A stretch of DNA of 64,000 nt from Channallabes apus (GCA_030522415.1 JAMASW010000050.1:7501-71500); one strand, 5' to 3'. Positions 1 through 11,499 are shown, numbered from the stretch's first letter. Notes: generated by a model not told the origin, from the letters alone. Numbers and translations: made by a program.

Positions 1-343
1 TACCCCAAACACATTTTATAAAATAAAACATCACTTACCACGAATAGTCCGTTAAGCCGCCATCTTCATCTCTGTAGTTTGTTAGTGTCAGTTCGGCGGG
101 GGTGGAGCCGGGTTGTTAAAATCACGTGATTGCAACTCAGCGCAGCTGGCTTGTTTTAACGTGTTCTTGAGAATGAAGCGCCATCTAGTGGTGGCACCAG
201 GTAAATGAATAAATAGGGCTTGAATGGGCGTGGTTACTGTGAAATCTTGACACGCCTTTCTGGCAGAAAAGGGAGGGGTGATTACGGCGTGCAAAGGGCC
301 ATTCACACTTCAGCCACACGGTCGCGGCTATTTGGCGTGGCTC
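1..343. other. unassigned sequence
   Basis: No gene, RNA or repeat boundary could be supported here. The stretch is slightly richer in GC than what follows. The short open frame on the minus strand has no recognisable domain. Confidence 0.3.
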
Positions 344-538
344 CTACTGTACTTCATCGGACATCGCCTTCGCTAAATTAAACACCTCTGTAAAATTATT
401 CTCACTAACCTCTGACTGACGAAGGCGTATATCGTTAGCTCCAGCATGTACCACTATCTTAGAGAACATGTGCTGTCCTAGAGCCCTAAGATTACCTGCT
501 ATGTCCGGTGCTCTGGCTCCCGGGATACACCTAACCAC
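344..538 (-). pseudogene. SGNH/GDSL-like hydrolase fragment, probably retroelement-derived
   Basis: The minus-strand frame contains VVHAGANDIRLRQSE. This resembles the block around the conserved Gly-x-Asn-Asp of SGNH hydrolases, in the form seen in many teleost repeat-encoded proteins. Only about 64 residues remain, with no catalytic Ser block visible, so this is a fragment. The SGNH assignment is from motif memory; origin in a LINE or other element is inferred. Confidence 0.45.
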
Positions 539-962
539 TGCCGCTGGCGCCCCTAAAGGTCTAGCTAATGTCTCCTATAACCAGAGCTCTATAAGACTGA
601 AAGGTATTTAGTAGATATGTGGGAGCCAGCTGATTTCATTTAAGGAGAAAAACACTACAGTTACTGTATGACTCACTATCTTGAAATAATTAAAATGTTA
701 TGTGGTCACTCATTTGGGTGAAACACAAAGTGATATTTTTAGTTGGACTTGGTCTATACAGTAGATGCTTCTTACTTGGAAATTTGCTAAATTTGGACAA
801 ATTTGGAGGAGGAGATGTAAGAAGACTTTTATGTAGCTTTTCCAGAATGACAGAATGACAAAATATCAGACAACATGGGCGCAAAAGGAAAATATCTAAG
901 GAGGGATAAAGGCATCATTTGGTTGAAGTCTCATGACTGTATCTTAAATCAGCATGAAGATA
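539..962. other. unassigned AT-rich sequence
   Basis: Nothing coding or repetitive could be recognised. The open frame on the minus strand at 690-884 shows no domain and is taken as chance. Confidence 0.3.
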
Positions 963-1258
963 CAGTGGAACCTTGGATTGTGAGCATAATTTGTTCGTGA
1001 ACTGTGCTCGAATATCAAAACACTCATATATCAAAGCGAATAAGAAATAATCGAAACTCAGATGATGCGTTCCACAGCCCAAAAATATTAAAATTAAAAT
1101 AATTAATACAGAATATAAAGTAAAAATAAAACAAATTAACCTGCACTTTACCTTTGAAAAGCACCGACAGGTCTGTAACGTATGCCTTTATTGACAACAA
1201 AAGAAACGCATGAAATAGTTATAACAATAATTACTGACGCACATGCTCTCTGCTTCCC
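963..1258 (+). mobile_element. mariner/Tc1-type MITE fragment
   Basis: Starts right after a TA dinucleotide with CAGTGGAACCTTGGATTG, then a block with GCTCGAATATCAAAACACTC. This is the left end of a non-coding element type common in teleost genomes. No matching right end was found; it appears cut by the LINE insertion at about 1260. No coding capacity is seen. Confidence 0.5.
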
Positions 1259-1399
1259 TCTATCAGCTTCTTCTTCTTCTTCTTCTTCTTTGGAGTTTAA
1301 CGGCGGCTTGCATCCGTAAGTGTTGCACTACCGCCACCTTCTGGTTGATTCTCCTTTAGTTGTTTCTTCACTCTATTTCCAGATTATTTTCTCCACATC

Positions 1400-2541
1400 T
1401 TATATTCTATCCATTAAACCCGTAGTAGCTAAGAAGTTACAAATGTTTTTCTTTCCTCGCCCACTCATCCCACTTTTCAGTATATCTTTTATCTCTGTCC
1501 CAACCAGTCCACCTTTTCTTAATTCTTCCATCATTTTTCTCCTTTCTTCTTCATATCTTCTGCAATTTATAAGTACATGTTCTATGGTTTCTTGTGTCTG
1601 ACAAACCTCACAAAATCTGGTGGGATTCTTACATTCATCATTCCACCATGGTACTTCCTTTCTTTTTATTTTACCTTGACATTTTGGGATAGCTTCTAGC
1701 GCTGCTGTTATTATGCTATGTCTTACTTTATTTTCAAGCATTTCTATATTGTCATCATGTTCAATCTGATTGAAATATTTGTCACTTTCTTTCTGAAATT
1801 TATCCCAGTCAGCTTTTTCAAATACCCATCTTCCTCCTCTTCCTTCAAAAACTTGTGGTATATTTATATTGATTTTACACAAAATTGGATAGTGATCACT
1901 TCCTACTGTTCCTTCCTTATACACCTTCCTTATACACATTGCTGCCACACTGCTAGACACCAATGTAAGATCTAGAGCAGACTCCCTTCCAGTACTAACC
2001 TCTATTCTTGTTTTAGTTCCATCGTTTAAACATACTACATGTTTTTCCTCTAATAACTCTTCTATTACTTGCCCATTTATATCCACTTTTTCACTTCCTC
2101 ACAATGTATTATGTGCATTGAAGTCCCCACACCATATAACATTATTACTACCTTGTCCCTTTATTTCCTCAAGCTGATTCATTTGCAGTCTTCTACATGG
2201 ATTATAAAAAGTTATGATTACACATTTCTTCCCCATACCCCATACTTCCCCTGCTACATACTCACATTCACTCCCTATACCTACCACCCTGTGCGGTACT
2301 CCTTCTTTCACAAAAGTAACACCCCCCCCCCTCCACTACCATTTACCCTATCCTGTCTAATTAATACATACCCATATATGACGAAATCTAAATTTGGCTT
2401 TAGCCAGGATTCCTGAACACATATAATGTCTGGTTTTTCTTTGCAATTAGCAGTAAACTGTTTGAACTCTTGCCCGTTTGATATCAGGCTCCTTGCATTC
2501 CATTGTAGGAGCGACATTAATGCAATAATTAACCCACACAT
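1400..2541 (-). pseudogene. I-type LINE ORF2 remnant: APE endonuclease fused to 3' end, RT missing
   Basis: The endonuclease begins LLQWNARSL near 2510. IICVQESWL follows, then CGDFNAHN near 2115 and GSDHYPI near 1890, the usual order of APE-type LINE endonucleases. The frame breaks at a C-run near 2325 and at a stop just after the GDFNAHN block. Near 1630 the sequence goes from PWWNDECK straight into NPTRFCEVC, the cysteine-containing tail normally found after RT, without losing the frame. RT is therefore absent. Confidence 0.8.
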
Positions 2542-3730
2542 GTTACCTCTTGACTAGCCTGTACACTTAACTCATCCCTCACCTCTTCCCATTTCAAACC
2601 TGCCATATCTAGGTGATGTACTGCTGCTTTTACTATAATCTGAATTCTTTCTGTTTTAGATCTGGTTTCAGCTGTAGCATTTATTCCTCCTGCTATAAAG
2701 GTCACCATTTTCTTCTTCTCTTCCCACTGATCTTTACGTTCTTGTGGGACTTCTCTCTTCTCTCTCTCCATAGTTTCCCTTCTGCGACCTTTATTTTCTT
2801 TTTCTGACCTTTCAATAGCCTCAGAGTAAGAAAGGTTTTCCTTTACTCTTATTTGCTGTATTTTCACTTGCTTTTTCATCATTTCGCATCCCCAAAATGC
2901 AACACTGTGACTACCTCCACAGCTACAACACTTCGGTTCCACTTCCTCTCCACATTTTCCATAATCCTGGTCTCCACTGCACCTGGCACATCTTCTTTTT
3001 CCTTTGCAGACCTTAGCCTCATGCCCAAATTCTTGGCACTTATAGCATCTCATTGGCTTAGGTGTAAATTCCCTCACTCTATATCTCATAAATCCATAGT
3101 ATACCTCTTTCAGCACTTCCTTTGACTCAAACTCAATCAAGACAGATTCGGTTTCTACTTTTCCTACTCCGCTTGTCAGTCTTACTGCGCTTTAACTGAC
3201 TTGTTTTGTGCCTTCATATCCTCAATTAACCCTTTTATATTTACAGTAAGAGGAATTCCGTATATCACTCCCTTACTTCCACACATTCTTCGTTCTCCTA
3301 CTCTTACTACTTTGACTATTTTAATTTTTCCCATACAACTCATCTTCATTGCCTTTTCCATCTGCTCCGCACTATTACAACCTATAAGTAAATTTCCATC
3401 TCCCAAGATTCTTGCATATTTCACTTCTCCTATTTGTCCTCTTATTATTTTTGTTAATTTAAGTGGGTCCATTCTCTTAACTCCTCCCTCTCCTTCAAAT
3501 CGTACTACTATATTAACCATTCTTTCTTTATGACACTCTCCTTCATCATCTCTGCCTTCACTTTCCGTTCCTGTTGTACTAGCCTCACCTTTTTTCTTTC
3601 TCTTAAGACTAGTACTTTTCCTTACTGCATTTCCTCTCCTTACTTCTTCCCAATCACTTTCTCTCCTCTCATCACTACCACTTCCCTCTTGCTCACTATA
3701 TTCCATACCATCCGTACTCTTCCCCGCCAT
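2529..3730 (-). pseudogene. I-type LINE ORF1 (gag-like, CCHC zinc knuckles), frameshifted
   Basis: The N-terminal part (3182-3730) starts at an ATG and is charged and Ser/Glu-rich. The C-terminal part (2529-3140) holds a classical CX2CX4HX4C knuckle (CYKCQEFGHEAKVC) and two more Cys clusters, CARCSGDQDYGKC and CCSCGGSHSVAFWGC, as in I/Jockey-type ORF1 proteins. The two parts are joined by a one-base frame change near 3187. The protein would bind element RNA; this copy cannot make it in full. Confidence 0.75.
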
Positions 3731-3737
3731 TTTTTCA

Positions 3738-4950
3738 ATTCAATTCAATTCAATTTTATTTATATAGCGCTTTTAACAATGGTCATTGTCTCAAAGCAGC
3801 TTCACAAAAATTTAAGAAATTTAACAAAAAAAAAAAAAAAAAAAAAAAACATTTTATATATATATAGAATAATTATCTATAAAGTAATAAGTAAATAAAT
3901 AAAATTATAATAGAAAATAAATAAATAAAAACAAATAATAATAATAATTATAGAAAAGAAAATAATTGGAAGTGTGGATGTGTGAGAAAAATGTGCAGAT
4001 AATAATGAGATGAATGAATGAAATTTCTCTGATGAGCAAGCCAAGGGTGACGGCGACGGTGGCAAGGAAAAACTCCCTGAGATGGCAATAGGAAGAAACC
4101 TTGAGAGGAACCAGACTCAACAGGGAACCCATCCTCATTTGGGCGATAACAGATAGAAATGATATAACATCTTGTGTGTTGTGCAGGTGAAAATTCAATA
4201 TGACAGAAATTATTTAAATTGTCATGAAGACCAGTTCAGCATAGGGACGAGTCAGTAGGTGCAGAGGGCAGATGAGGTCTGGATCACTGGAAGCACAGGA
4301 GCAGCATGTGTAGCTCCAACCATCATAAAGCTGAATCCAGTTGGAGCTGGTCCTTCTCTGGATGCCTCAGGAACCTCGCAGGGTCGGCCTTTGTCTACTG
4401 AAGCTGGCAAAATCTCCCGATGCCTCGGGATGGGTAGAGAAATACAGAACAGATGGGGAGAATTAGCGTAGTTGCCATTCGGTATAGGTGTACTGGAGTA
4501 TGAGTACTGGGATGAGTTATGTGTATGCCAGATTAAAAAGATGCGTCTTGAGTCTACTTTTGAACTGAGAAACCGTGTCTGCTCCCCGAACACTGTCTGG
4601 AAGGCTATTCCAAAGCTTTGGAGCTAAATATGAAAAAGCCCTACCCCCTTTTGTAGATTTTGAAATTCTGGGAACTACCAGAAGTCCGGAGTTTTGTGAT
4701 CTTAAGGCGCGTGGTGGATTGTAGCGTATCAGAAGACTGGTTAGGTATGTGGGAGCTAAACCATTTAAGGCCTTGTATGTAAGTAATACTATTTTGTAAT
4801 TTATTCTAAACTGAACAGGTAGCCAGTGCAGGGATGATAATATTGGGGTTATATGATCATATTTTCTGGATCTAGTGAGAACCCTGGCAGCTGCATTTTG
4901 GATTAACTGAAGCTTGTTTATTGAGGATGCAGGACAACCACGCTTTTTGA
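3738..4950 (-). mobile_element. Rex1/L2-type LINE, 5'-truncated
   Basis: Minus-strand element. Its 3' tail is the (AATTG)n repeat seen as CAATT repeats at 3738-3765, next to TTTATATAGCGCTTTTAAC, a tail very common in teleost CR1/Rex1/L2-type LINEs. An A-rich run follows, then the typical 3' UTR block GGCAAGGAAAAACTCCCTGA near 4060. The coding part is the RT C-terminus. The upstream edge near 4950 is approximate. Confidence 0.75.
4517..4935 (-). pseudogene. Rex1/L2-type LINE reverse transcriptase, C-terminal domain
   Basis: Frame with LQLIQNAAARVLTRSRKYDH, then SSLHWLPVQFRINYK, LLTYKALNGLAP and LKTHLFNLAY before the stop. This is the conserved C-terminal region of teleost CR1/L2-group RTs. 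The catalytic palm is lost by 5' truncation, the usual fate of LINE copies. The remaining 140 residues are open, so the insertion is not very old. Confidence 0.75.
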
Positions 4951-5421
4951 TAAAGCTGATGTGGCCGACGCAGAAGTTGCGGGGAGACACCGCTACCGGA
5001 CCTATACAGGCCGTCGGCCGATGCCTCCTACACCACTCCCCACTCGACTCACCACAAACTTTAAAAATTTCTCCACCCCGGATGTTCCACGGAAGTTGAA
5101 GAGCAACCAGCTGTTCTCCGACGAACAAAATCCACAATTTCTTAACCTAATACAAACTCAAACACACACCTTCTTACCCAGCGGCAAGCTTACGCGCTGC
5201 GCCTCCTTATAAGCCGAAAGAAATCAGCGCTGGATGAGAAACCGGTGTGCCGGCGGGGCGGTCCGGGAGGGGCGATGACAGCGTGGGAAAACATGGTCAC
5301 GTGATGGGTACCTGACAGCGTGGGAAAGGAAATGGCAAGGGTCTTTGATCAGCGCGAAGGCACTGAGAGCGTGACATCTATAGATGTTTCCTATGAAATT
5401 TGGGACACAGATATAAATTAC
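4951..5421. other. unassigned GC-richer sequence
   Basis: Lies between the LINE and the SINE. There is an ATG-led frame at 4961-5212 with no recognised domain. CACGTG-like boxes occur near 5300 (GGTCACGTGATGG). It may be the 5' part of another repeat; nothing more can be supported. Confidence 0.25.
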
Positions 5422-5685
5422 GGGCAGTGGTGGCTCAATCGGTTAAGGCTGTGGGTTTCTGTGTTACTGATCGGAAGGTCGGGGGTTCGAACCCCAGCAT
5501 CGGCAAGTTGCCACTGTTGAGCCCTTGAGCAAGGCCCTTAACCCTATCTGCTCCAGGGGCGCTGTAAGCTGGCTGACCCTGCGCTCTGACCCCAGTTTCC
5601 TAATTGGGATATGCGAAGAAGAAATTTCGCTGTGCTGTAAAAAGTACATGTGACAATAATTGAATATTCTTCTTCTTCTTCTTCT
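5422..5685 (+). mobile_element. tRNA-derived SINE
   Basis: The head has a pol III A box (TGGCTCAATCGG, about 5430-5441) and B box (GGTTCGAACCC, 5484-5494). A conserved body with CCCTTGAGCAAGGCCCTTAA follows, and a (TTC)n tail ends near 5685. The arrangement is that of teleost tRNA-derived SINEs. Full length at about 264 bp; no flanking duplication was identified. Confidence 0.85.
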
Positions 5686-6483
5686 AATTTGGTTTAAGTC
5701 TCATGACTGATAGCGTGAATGAGCATGAAGATACATACATTTGAAAATCCAAAATTCATCAGCTCACTGTAGCGCCCCCCAGTGGACTATTGTGATGAAA
5801 GACTAGTTCACTTTATAAGTTTGATTGGAGTCAGACAATTGGAACTTGTTAACATAAACAGAAACTTTAATTCAAGTCAGTTAAATTAAATCCTATTTAT
5901 ATTGAGCTTTTAATAAAGGTCACAAAAGCAGGGCCCGGACTGTATCCCGTCTCACTTCTGTGATTATTGATTAACTAGATGATTACAATTAAATTAGATT
6001 AGTAATTAGTCATTAATTAGTAATTACAAATACTTATTGTGTTATATAAATATTATTTTCTCCATAATAATCTCTATAAATAGAATAAATGTTTTGTCTG
6101 TACACTGGTCAGAACACTTCTTTAACTTTCTTCAAGTGATAACTTTACGTTTCATACACTGGAGGCCCCAATACCAGTCTCAGAAAAAAGTTCTGTCTGT
6201 CTGTCCACAAAATCGACTGCACAGAATTTAATTAAACTTTATTAGTCCTTCTGGATTTGCCTGAAGTTAAACCTGCACATTAAGTGAAATCAGAATGTTA
6301 AGCAGAAGGGAAGCGAGAAGTTTAGTGCCAGAATATAAACTACAAGTTTTGTCCCTTTGAGCCGATTGTCTAAGTGATGTTTAATCGTATTTGTAAAATA
6401 AGAAGCTACAGTAAAAGATTTGAGGATTTGTTTGATTATTTGCTGTAACTTTATTTCATTATGTATTATTTTATTTCCTTCAG
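5686..6483. other. non-coding sequence upstream of first LRR exon
   Basis: AT-rich, probably intronic. A short block near 5885-5925 resembles the Rex1-type LINE tail. No exon with splice sites was recognised before 6484. An earlier NLR exon such as NACHT is not present in 1-6483. Confidence 0.3.
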
Positions 6484-6678
6484 TATCAGGTGTGATAAAG
6501 TTGGAGTGAACAGTTGGTCAGCTCTGGTCTCAGCACTCAACTCAGAAACGTCCAATCTGAGAGAACTGCATCTGACTGTGAAAACACTGAATCTGTCCTA
6601 CAGTAAACTAGGAGACTCAGGAGTAAAGACTCTCTCTGCTGTACTGGAGAATCCTCACAGTAAAGTGGAAGATCTGAG
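6484..6678 (+). CDS. NLR (NLRC3/NLRP-like) leucine-rich-repeat exon 1 in window
   Basis: Exon of 195 bp between TTTCCTTCAG and GTAAAATC. It encodes ALVSALNSETSNLRELHL and LNLSYSKLGDSGVKTLS, a ribonuclease-inhibitor-type LRR unit as in the large teleost NLRC3-like receptor family. It begins and ends within a codon after base 2, as do the four later LRR exons, so it can splice to any of them. It is 20 kb upstream of the next one. The LRRs form the sensor end of a cytosolic immune receptor; the NACHT part must lie upstream of the window if the gene is functional. Confidence 0.75.
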
Positions 6679-6734
6679 GTAAAATCATCTCTCTGAGAGT
6701 CTCAGTAACTATGTGTGTTGTCTTGTAGGGGTTT

Positions 6735-7135
6735 GGGGTTGAGCTGAAGATCTTTGACGAGTTCGGTCGGGTTCGAGCTTAATTAATATAATTTTACACG
6801 GGCTCGGGCTTGCGCGGTAAATGAGCGGTCATGTGATGCGTTTTGATTCGCGCGAGAGAAATGTGAAAATGGATGCTGCAGGAGGTTTTTTATTTTTTGT
6901 TTCAACTTCCAAGTTGCCTGTAGCCTATACGTTAGTCATAAATAAATGATGTTAAAACATATATAAATGACTCATTCTTGACCAAAGGAAAAAGAGCTGT
7001 GTGCTTGCGCACATTTTAATAATGTCAGGCTGTAAACAGGTTCGGGCTTTTAAAAGGCTGCCAATCAAAATGTACTTGTCGTGCTCGGCCCGGAATCTGT
7101 CGGGCTCGGGCCCGGTCGGGTCTAACTTTTAAGGG
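6735..7135. mobile_element. GC-rich hAT-like MITE fragment (tentative)
   Basis: Low-complexity blocks of the type GGTCGGGTTCGAG near 6765 and CGGGCTCGGGCCCGGTCGGG near 7101 face each other across about 350 bp. This recalls non-coding hAT relatives in fish. Ends and TSD could not be fixed. Confidence 0.3.
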
Positions 7136-7728
7136 CCCTGTAATGGCGATCTACTCGTTTCGGTTCTCCGCCATTTCCGTAGGGGATCGGCACAAAGGAT
7201 TTGACGCATAAAACCACAAACTTGTCTTGTAAAAGTTTACTTTTCATTTGTCAGGATACAACAATCAAACTTTTGAACTATTTACACTTCTTCAAGCTTC
7301 ATATTAAATATGGTTTCAAAGAACGGTCAAAAAACTTTCTAACACCAAGCCCCTTCCTTCTTCTTCTTCTTCTTCTTCTACTACGGACCCCCATATACGT
7401 ATTACATATAAGACTAAATCAACCTATGAAAAGTATGCAATACAAATATTACAGAATATGTCAAATATATCAATTAACAATAACAGGCATTCTTAATACA
7501 AATAATATTATAGAAAAATATTATAAATCACTCGGTCCTTTATGGCTCTAACAGTCACAGCTCCCCCAAAATGTTATTGTTTATTTAGAAAATACAATTT
7601 TTAATGAGTAAAAATTCTAATTGAAAAATAAATGCAATAATAAAAACCAACTATTTTAATAAATAATTAAAAATAAAAATTGTGATCTGATTATGTCCTG
7701 TTAGCCAGCGTGCAATTTTTGTAACTTA
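7136..7728. other. AT-rich intronic sequence with (TTC)n microsatellite
   Basis: A TTC repeat occupies about 7356-7380 and may be the tail of a decayed LINE or SINE. The rest is AT-rich and shows no gene. Confidence 0.35.
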
Positions 7729-8280
7729 GCATAAACCAGTGGTTCTCAAAGTGTGGGGCCCCACTAGTGGGGAATACAGAAATGACAGGTGTACGCTCAA
7801 AACAATCACACAAATAAATGGATCATTAATACAAGTCAATTTAAAATAACATCAGTTGTGGGCCGGGAGAAAAAGTGGAACCATTGTGGAACAATAACGG
7901 TTTAACGTCGGACAAACTTGAGCAGCGCTGCTCGAATCACAAACCTGCGCGACGAACTGGGCAGCGCTGCGCGGCTCTGACAGAAATAAACCGCGCCGAC
8001 CATCAAAATACATTTTACCCTGCTGGGATGCGCACGTACAAACCAGGCATGGCAAGGCGGAAACAATATTAAACAGTCCTGAACTTTTAAATAAATTGAT
8101 TCGCGCAGGTTTGTGATTCGAGCGGCGCTGCGCGATCCACCGGGCTGCGCAAATAAACCAGATCATCACTGCGCTATCCAGATAGTCGCGCTGCGCTGTA
8201 TTTGCGCAGATATTTGGTTCAATCGGGTGCCGCTGTTTCGTCCCACTTTTGATGTGTTTTGCTTCACATACACTTCGACG

Positions 8281-8560
8281 ATGGAAGAAGACGCTGCAGC
8301 AGTGAGTTTGCTTACATGTGACGAAACCAACAACGAGGAGATTGTAAAGAGAAAAGCTGCCTAGTCTGTGATGTGGAATTGATTTGTGTATAAGAAAAGT
8401 GATACGAATGATATGAAGGTGATTTGGAAGGTACACAAGTGCACGGTTTTAACAAGTGGTGGAAACACGTCAAACCTTTTCTATCATCTGAAATCCAAGC
8501 ATCCAAACGAATATGGCCAAAGTAAAACAAAAAAATGCGGCAAACCTCAGCAATTCACAG
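8281..8560 (+). pseudogene. ZBED-type BED zinc finger remnant of nested hAT
   Basis: ATG at 8281 begins MEEDAAAVSLLTCDETNNEE. After stops near 8362 and 8378 the frame gives NTSNLFYHLKSKHPNEY, the His-rich half of a BED finger as in ZBED1-like hAT transposases. One Cys of the first pair appears replaced. It belongs to the family with GGGGTGGGCGAT-type ends, whose right end lies at about 8711. The catalytic domain is missing. Confidence 0.6.
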
Positions 8561-8699
8561 TTTATATAAAATTACATTATGTAAAACAGTTTATTTGTGT
8601 TTGAATTTTTATTTATGCATTTTCAGATTGCTATATTGTGATATATATCGTTATTGAGTTAGAAAATTGCTTCTACCGTGATAGAAGATTTTGGTTATA

Positions 8700-9023
8700 T
8701 CGCCCACCCCTAATGAAGTCTATCTTCAGCTTGGATTCATGGTGGTGATGGTGGGGGCAGAAGAGAGACACGTGTGTGTTTTGTGTCTTAAACCGCTGGC
8801 AGCAGACCGCATGAGACCCAACAAATTAGGAAGACACTTAGAGACAACACACTCCAGTCACGTTAATAAGCCACTGGACATCTTTGAAAGAAAGCTGGCA
8901 GAATACAGACATCAGGAGAATCGCATAGTAACATCTGAACCAGTGGACAGCAAAGCACAAATGGCTTCATTCAAAGTTGCATACAGAATTGGCCAGTGCA
9001 AAAAAACTACAAACGATTGCTGA
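8700..9023 (+). pseudogene. BED-finger N-terminus of the host hAT transposase
   Basis: The frame contains HVCVLCLKPLAADRMRPNKL, then HLETTHSSH and FKVAYRIGQCKK. This is the zinc-finger and linker region of Charlie/ZBED5-like hAT transposases. The two Cys and two His of the finger are present. The protein stops near 9021 and the RNase-H-like catalytic core is absent, so the element is non-autonomous. Confidence 0.7.
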
Positions 9024-9273
9024 GCAGCTAATAAACATGGGGTCAATTATGCAAAGATAAGTGACAACGTAAGACTTTTATAACAATTGCACGCGTATTT
9101 TATCTATTTTTAACTTGGTGTTGTTTGATCTTATTGGTTTAGAAATTGATATTTCAATAAACAGTAAACTTGGCAGATTTCGTTATTATTTTGTTGACAA
9201 GTGGGGCTTGAAAATTCGCTCACCCCCTTAAGTGGGGAATGACAGAAAAAGTTTGAGAACCACTGGCATAAAC

Positions 9274-10061
9274 AATGCTTTGGTGATACCATAATGGATG
9301 TTATGATGTCTGTTGCTTTATATACACAACACTTTGAACATGCAACAGATTAATATACACACAAGTTCTCACCTTAAGGTGACGCTCCAGTAATTCAATT
9401 TCTAGTGTTGCTTTTTTAATGGATAGCCTTTTCTCTTCCATTTAAGGTCCTAAATCTCCATGTCACTTTTTCATGTTTGTTTTTGAAGATGGACCTTATA
9501 CAGCTCCTTTACTGGCAACTAGGAAGGAAACTAGGATTTATTATTAAAAATAATAAAATTAATAAGATTCTGTCAGACAATAAAATTTAAATATGGACAT
9601 CTGCACAAATATTCTTACATTGATTAGATCGTGCATTGAGGTTGAAGGACCTTCATTCGTGGAGAAATCCCCAGGTATGTACTGTGAAAGAACAATGACA
9701 GTTTATTACTCTAATGTAAAAAGGGGGCGCTGCATTATAATAGTATGCATCCTACCTCAGTGGATCTACCAGCATTGTCCACTTCTGTCACAGCAGATGT
9801 GTCTCTTCATCTTCATTCTTCAGTGAAAATATGCAAGTATATGTTATCTGGCAAAAAAATCTAATAAAAGTAACTAAAGTACAACAAAACACTTACAACT
9901 GTGACAGACTGTGTTCTTTCTGTAGCGTCCAATAATATAATCCCTCTATTAGTATCTATAAGAAAATACAACCTATAGAATTATCAATATTATCAAAGAA
10001 AAAAACAATAATGCAGGAAAAAAACATGTCAAAGTAATACAGCTAAGATCACAGTAGCCTA
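9274..10061. other. intronic AT-rich sequence
   Basis: Between the hAT and the LTR element. No exon, RNA or repeat boundary was recognised. The open frame at 9593-9826 has no domain. Confidence 0.35.
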
Positions 10062-10402
10062 TGTTGTGGAAAAATACTCAGAGTCGGGCTTTGCTTACAG
10101 AAGATTACGACCTTTATTATCAAACCACAAGGCCGGAGCTGTGTCCGTGGAGCAACTGAATTCTGTTGATGTGCGTTCTAGTACATATGCAGTGCCTGCC
10201 CCTCCTCTCTCCAACATCTGGGTTTCATTAAAGGGCCGTCTTTAGCCCCCCCAATGTAAAGCTTGGGTTTCCTATATGCAATGCACACAAAGAAGCTTAT
10301 GTCCCAGCTTGCACGCACATCCACGATTATATACTGATAAGGTATCTTCTAACCCCCCAAAAGTAAGTAAAATCAAATGAAATCAAATAAAAATTTCTCC
10401 CA
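10062..10402 (-). repeat. 3' LTR of the ERV-like element
   Basis: 341 bp, TG...CA ends when read as a unit. It differs from the other LTR at only three positions by direct comparison. On the minus strand a TATA-like GTATATAATC is followed by AATAAAGG, plausible promoter and polyadenylation signals in the correct order. Confidence 0.9.
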
Positions 10403-10425
10403 TATATCCCCCCCTCTGGGACTTA
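10403..10425 (-). other. polypurine tract
   Basis: Just inside the 3' LTR the minus strand reads GTCCCAGAGGGGGGATATA, purine-rich and ending next to the LTR. This is where plus-strand DNA synthesis of retroelements is primed. Confidence 0.65.
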
Positions 10426-11499
10426 TAAGTCCCACACTAATTGGTTAATCTAGAGTGCGACTGCATGAGTCAGTCTTCCTTATACTAACTGGTGATTAAA
10501 TTAAATCACTGGACTTTTATCAATGACCGACCCATGGACTCGCCCTCTAGTGGAGATTCGGCCAAACCTCTCCTTCCACCCTTGACTAGGAATAGGAGTA
10601 AAAGACTCGATCTCCATGACATCGTACTTCCCATTACTCAATAACATGGCATGAACATGTACTTAATACAGTGATTTTCTAGGATTACATCAATTGGATA
10701 AATCATATAACCTACAATGGAACATACATTTACACAATAACACAATACAATTTGTAAGAATGGATATACATTTAAACAGCCTTGTCGTAATATAATAGTC
10801 TTCAACTCAGGTGCTTTGCGCACCGCAGGGAGTCAGTTGGAGCCCACAAGAGAGGTTGCCAGCACGTCATTGTGGGCTCATGCCGTGGAAGATACTGTAC
10901 ACTTCAAGATATGAACCAGTAAAGTCTCTTGTTAGAGATATATATGGCTGAGTTCGGGATATCCTCGATGACTGTGTCCAAAAATTCATCCTTGTCTGTT
11001 GTTGCTAGGAAATGCTGTTAATTTTAGGAAACCTTTGATTAATAAATTCATAAATCACATTCATAAATTTACTTGACACAGTAAAGTCACCCATTAACTG
11101 CTTCAATTAAATTTCTGCACCTGGAATAAAAGAGAACTGTGTTTAGTGGCATTACATATTGTGATAATCTGGTTAAGGCTTGCTTCCTTCTCGTGCATTT
11201 TTCCTGTGGAGGAAATTAAAATTAGTTGTCGCTGCTGCTGTTTTATCTGTAAAAGCAATATAGTGTTAGTTAAACAGAAATGCATTTATACAATGTAGAG
11301 GACACAGTTAGTTGTCACATATAATCTGTACAGTTGTTTGTCCTGTTAATTGTGTCAGGGGAAACCTGGTCGGAGTCAGTCAGTCAGTCAGTCTCGTTTG
11401 TATCCGTAGTGGATGCGGCTCTTAAGCAGATTCTCATTCTTAATTTGGAGCAGCGGAGTGTTCAACGCTGTGCAATTTGGTATCCAACTGGTGCCAATA

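Larger units (their letters stand above)
1264..3732 (-). mobile_element. I-type LINE, internally deleted copy
   Basis: Minus-strand non-LTR retrotransposon with ORF1 (zinc-knuckle gag-like), an APE endonuclease and a short 3' terminal region, ending in a (GAA)n tail that appears as (TTC)n at about 1264-1290. The body is only about 2.5 kb because the reverse transcriptase and following domains are missing. The EN type, three zinc knuckles and GAA tail fit the I/Nimb-like group. The 5' end abuts the tail of another LINE at about 3735. Confidence 0.8.
7737..9265 (+). mobile_element. hAT DNA transposon with 8-bp TSD, internally rearranged
   Basis: The left end CAGTGGTTCTCAAAG and right end TTTGAGAACCACTG are inverted repeats. 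The 8-bp GCATAAAC lies directly outside both ends (7729-7736 and 9266-9273), the exact signature of hAT insertion. The 1529-bp interior holds two different BED-finger fragments. A foreign hAT end (TCGCCCACCCCTAA) at about 8698-8711 sits between them, so a second element seems to have inserted and decayed inside. Confidence 0.88.

Noticed and set aside
5422..5500. A tRNA gene with A and B boxes
   Set aside because: The cloverleaf is not kept and the sequence continues into a SINE body and tail; it is a SINE head. The same holds for 20555, 27680 and 48240.
10407..11440. An env gene between integrase and the 3' LTR
   Set aside because: The space is too short and no signal peptide, furin site or transmembrane pattern could be recognised.
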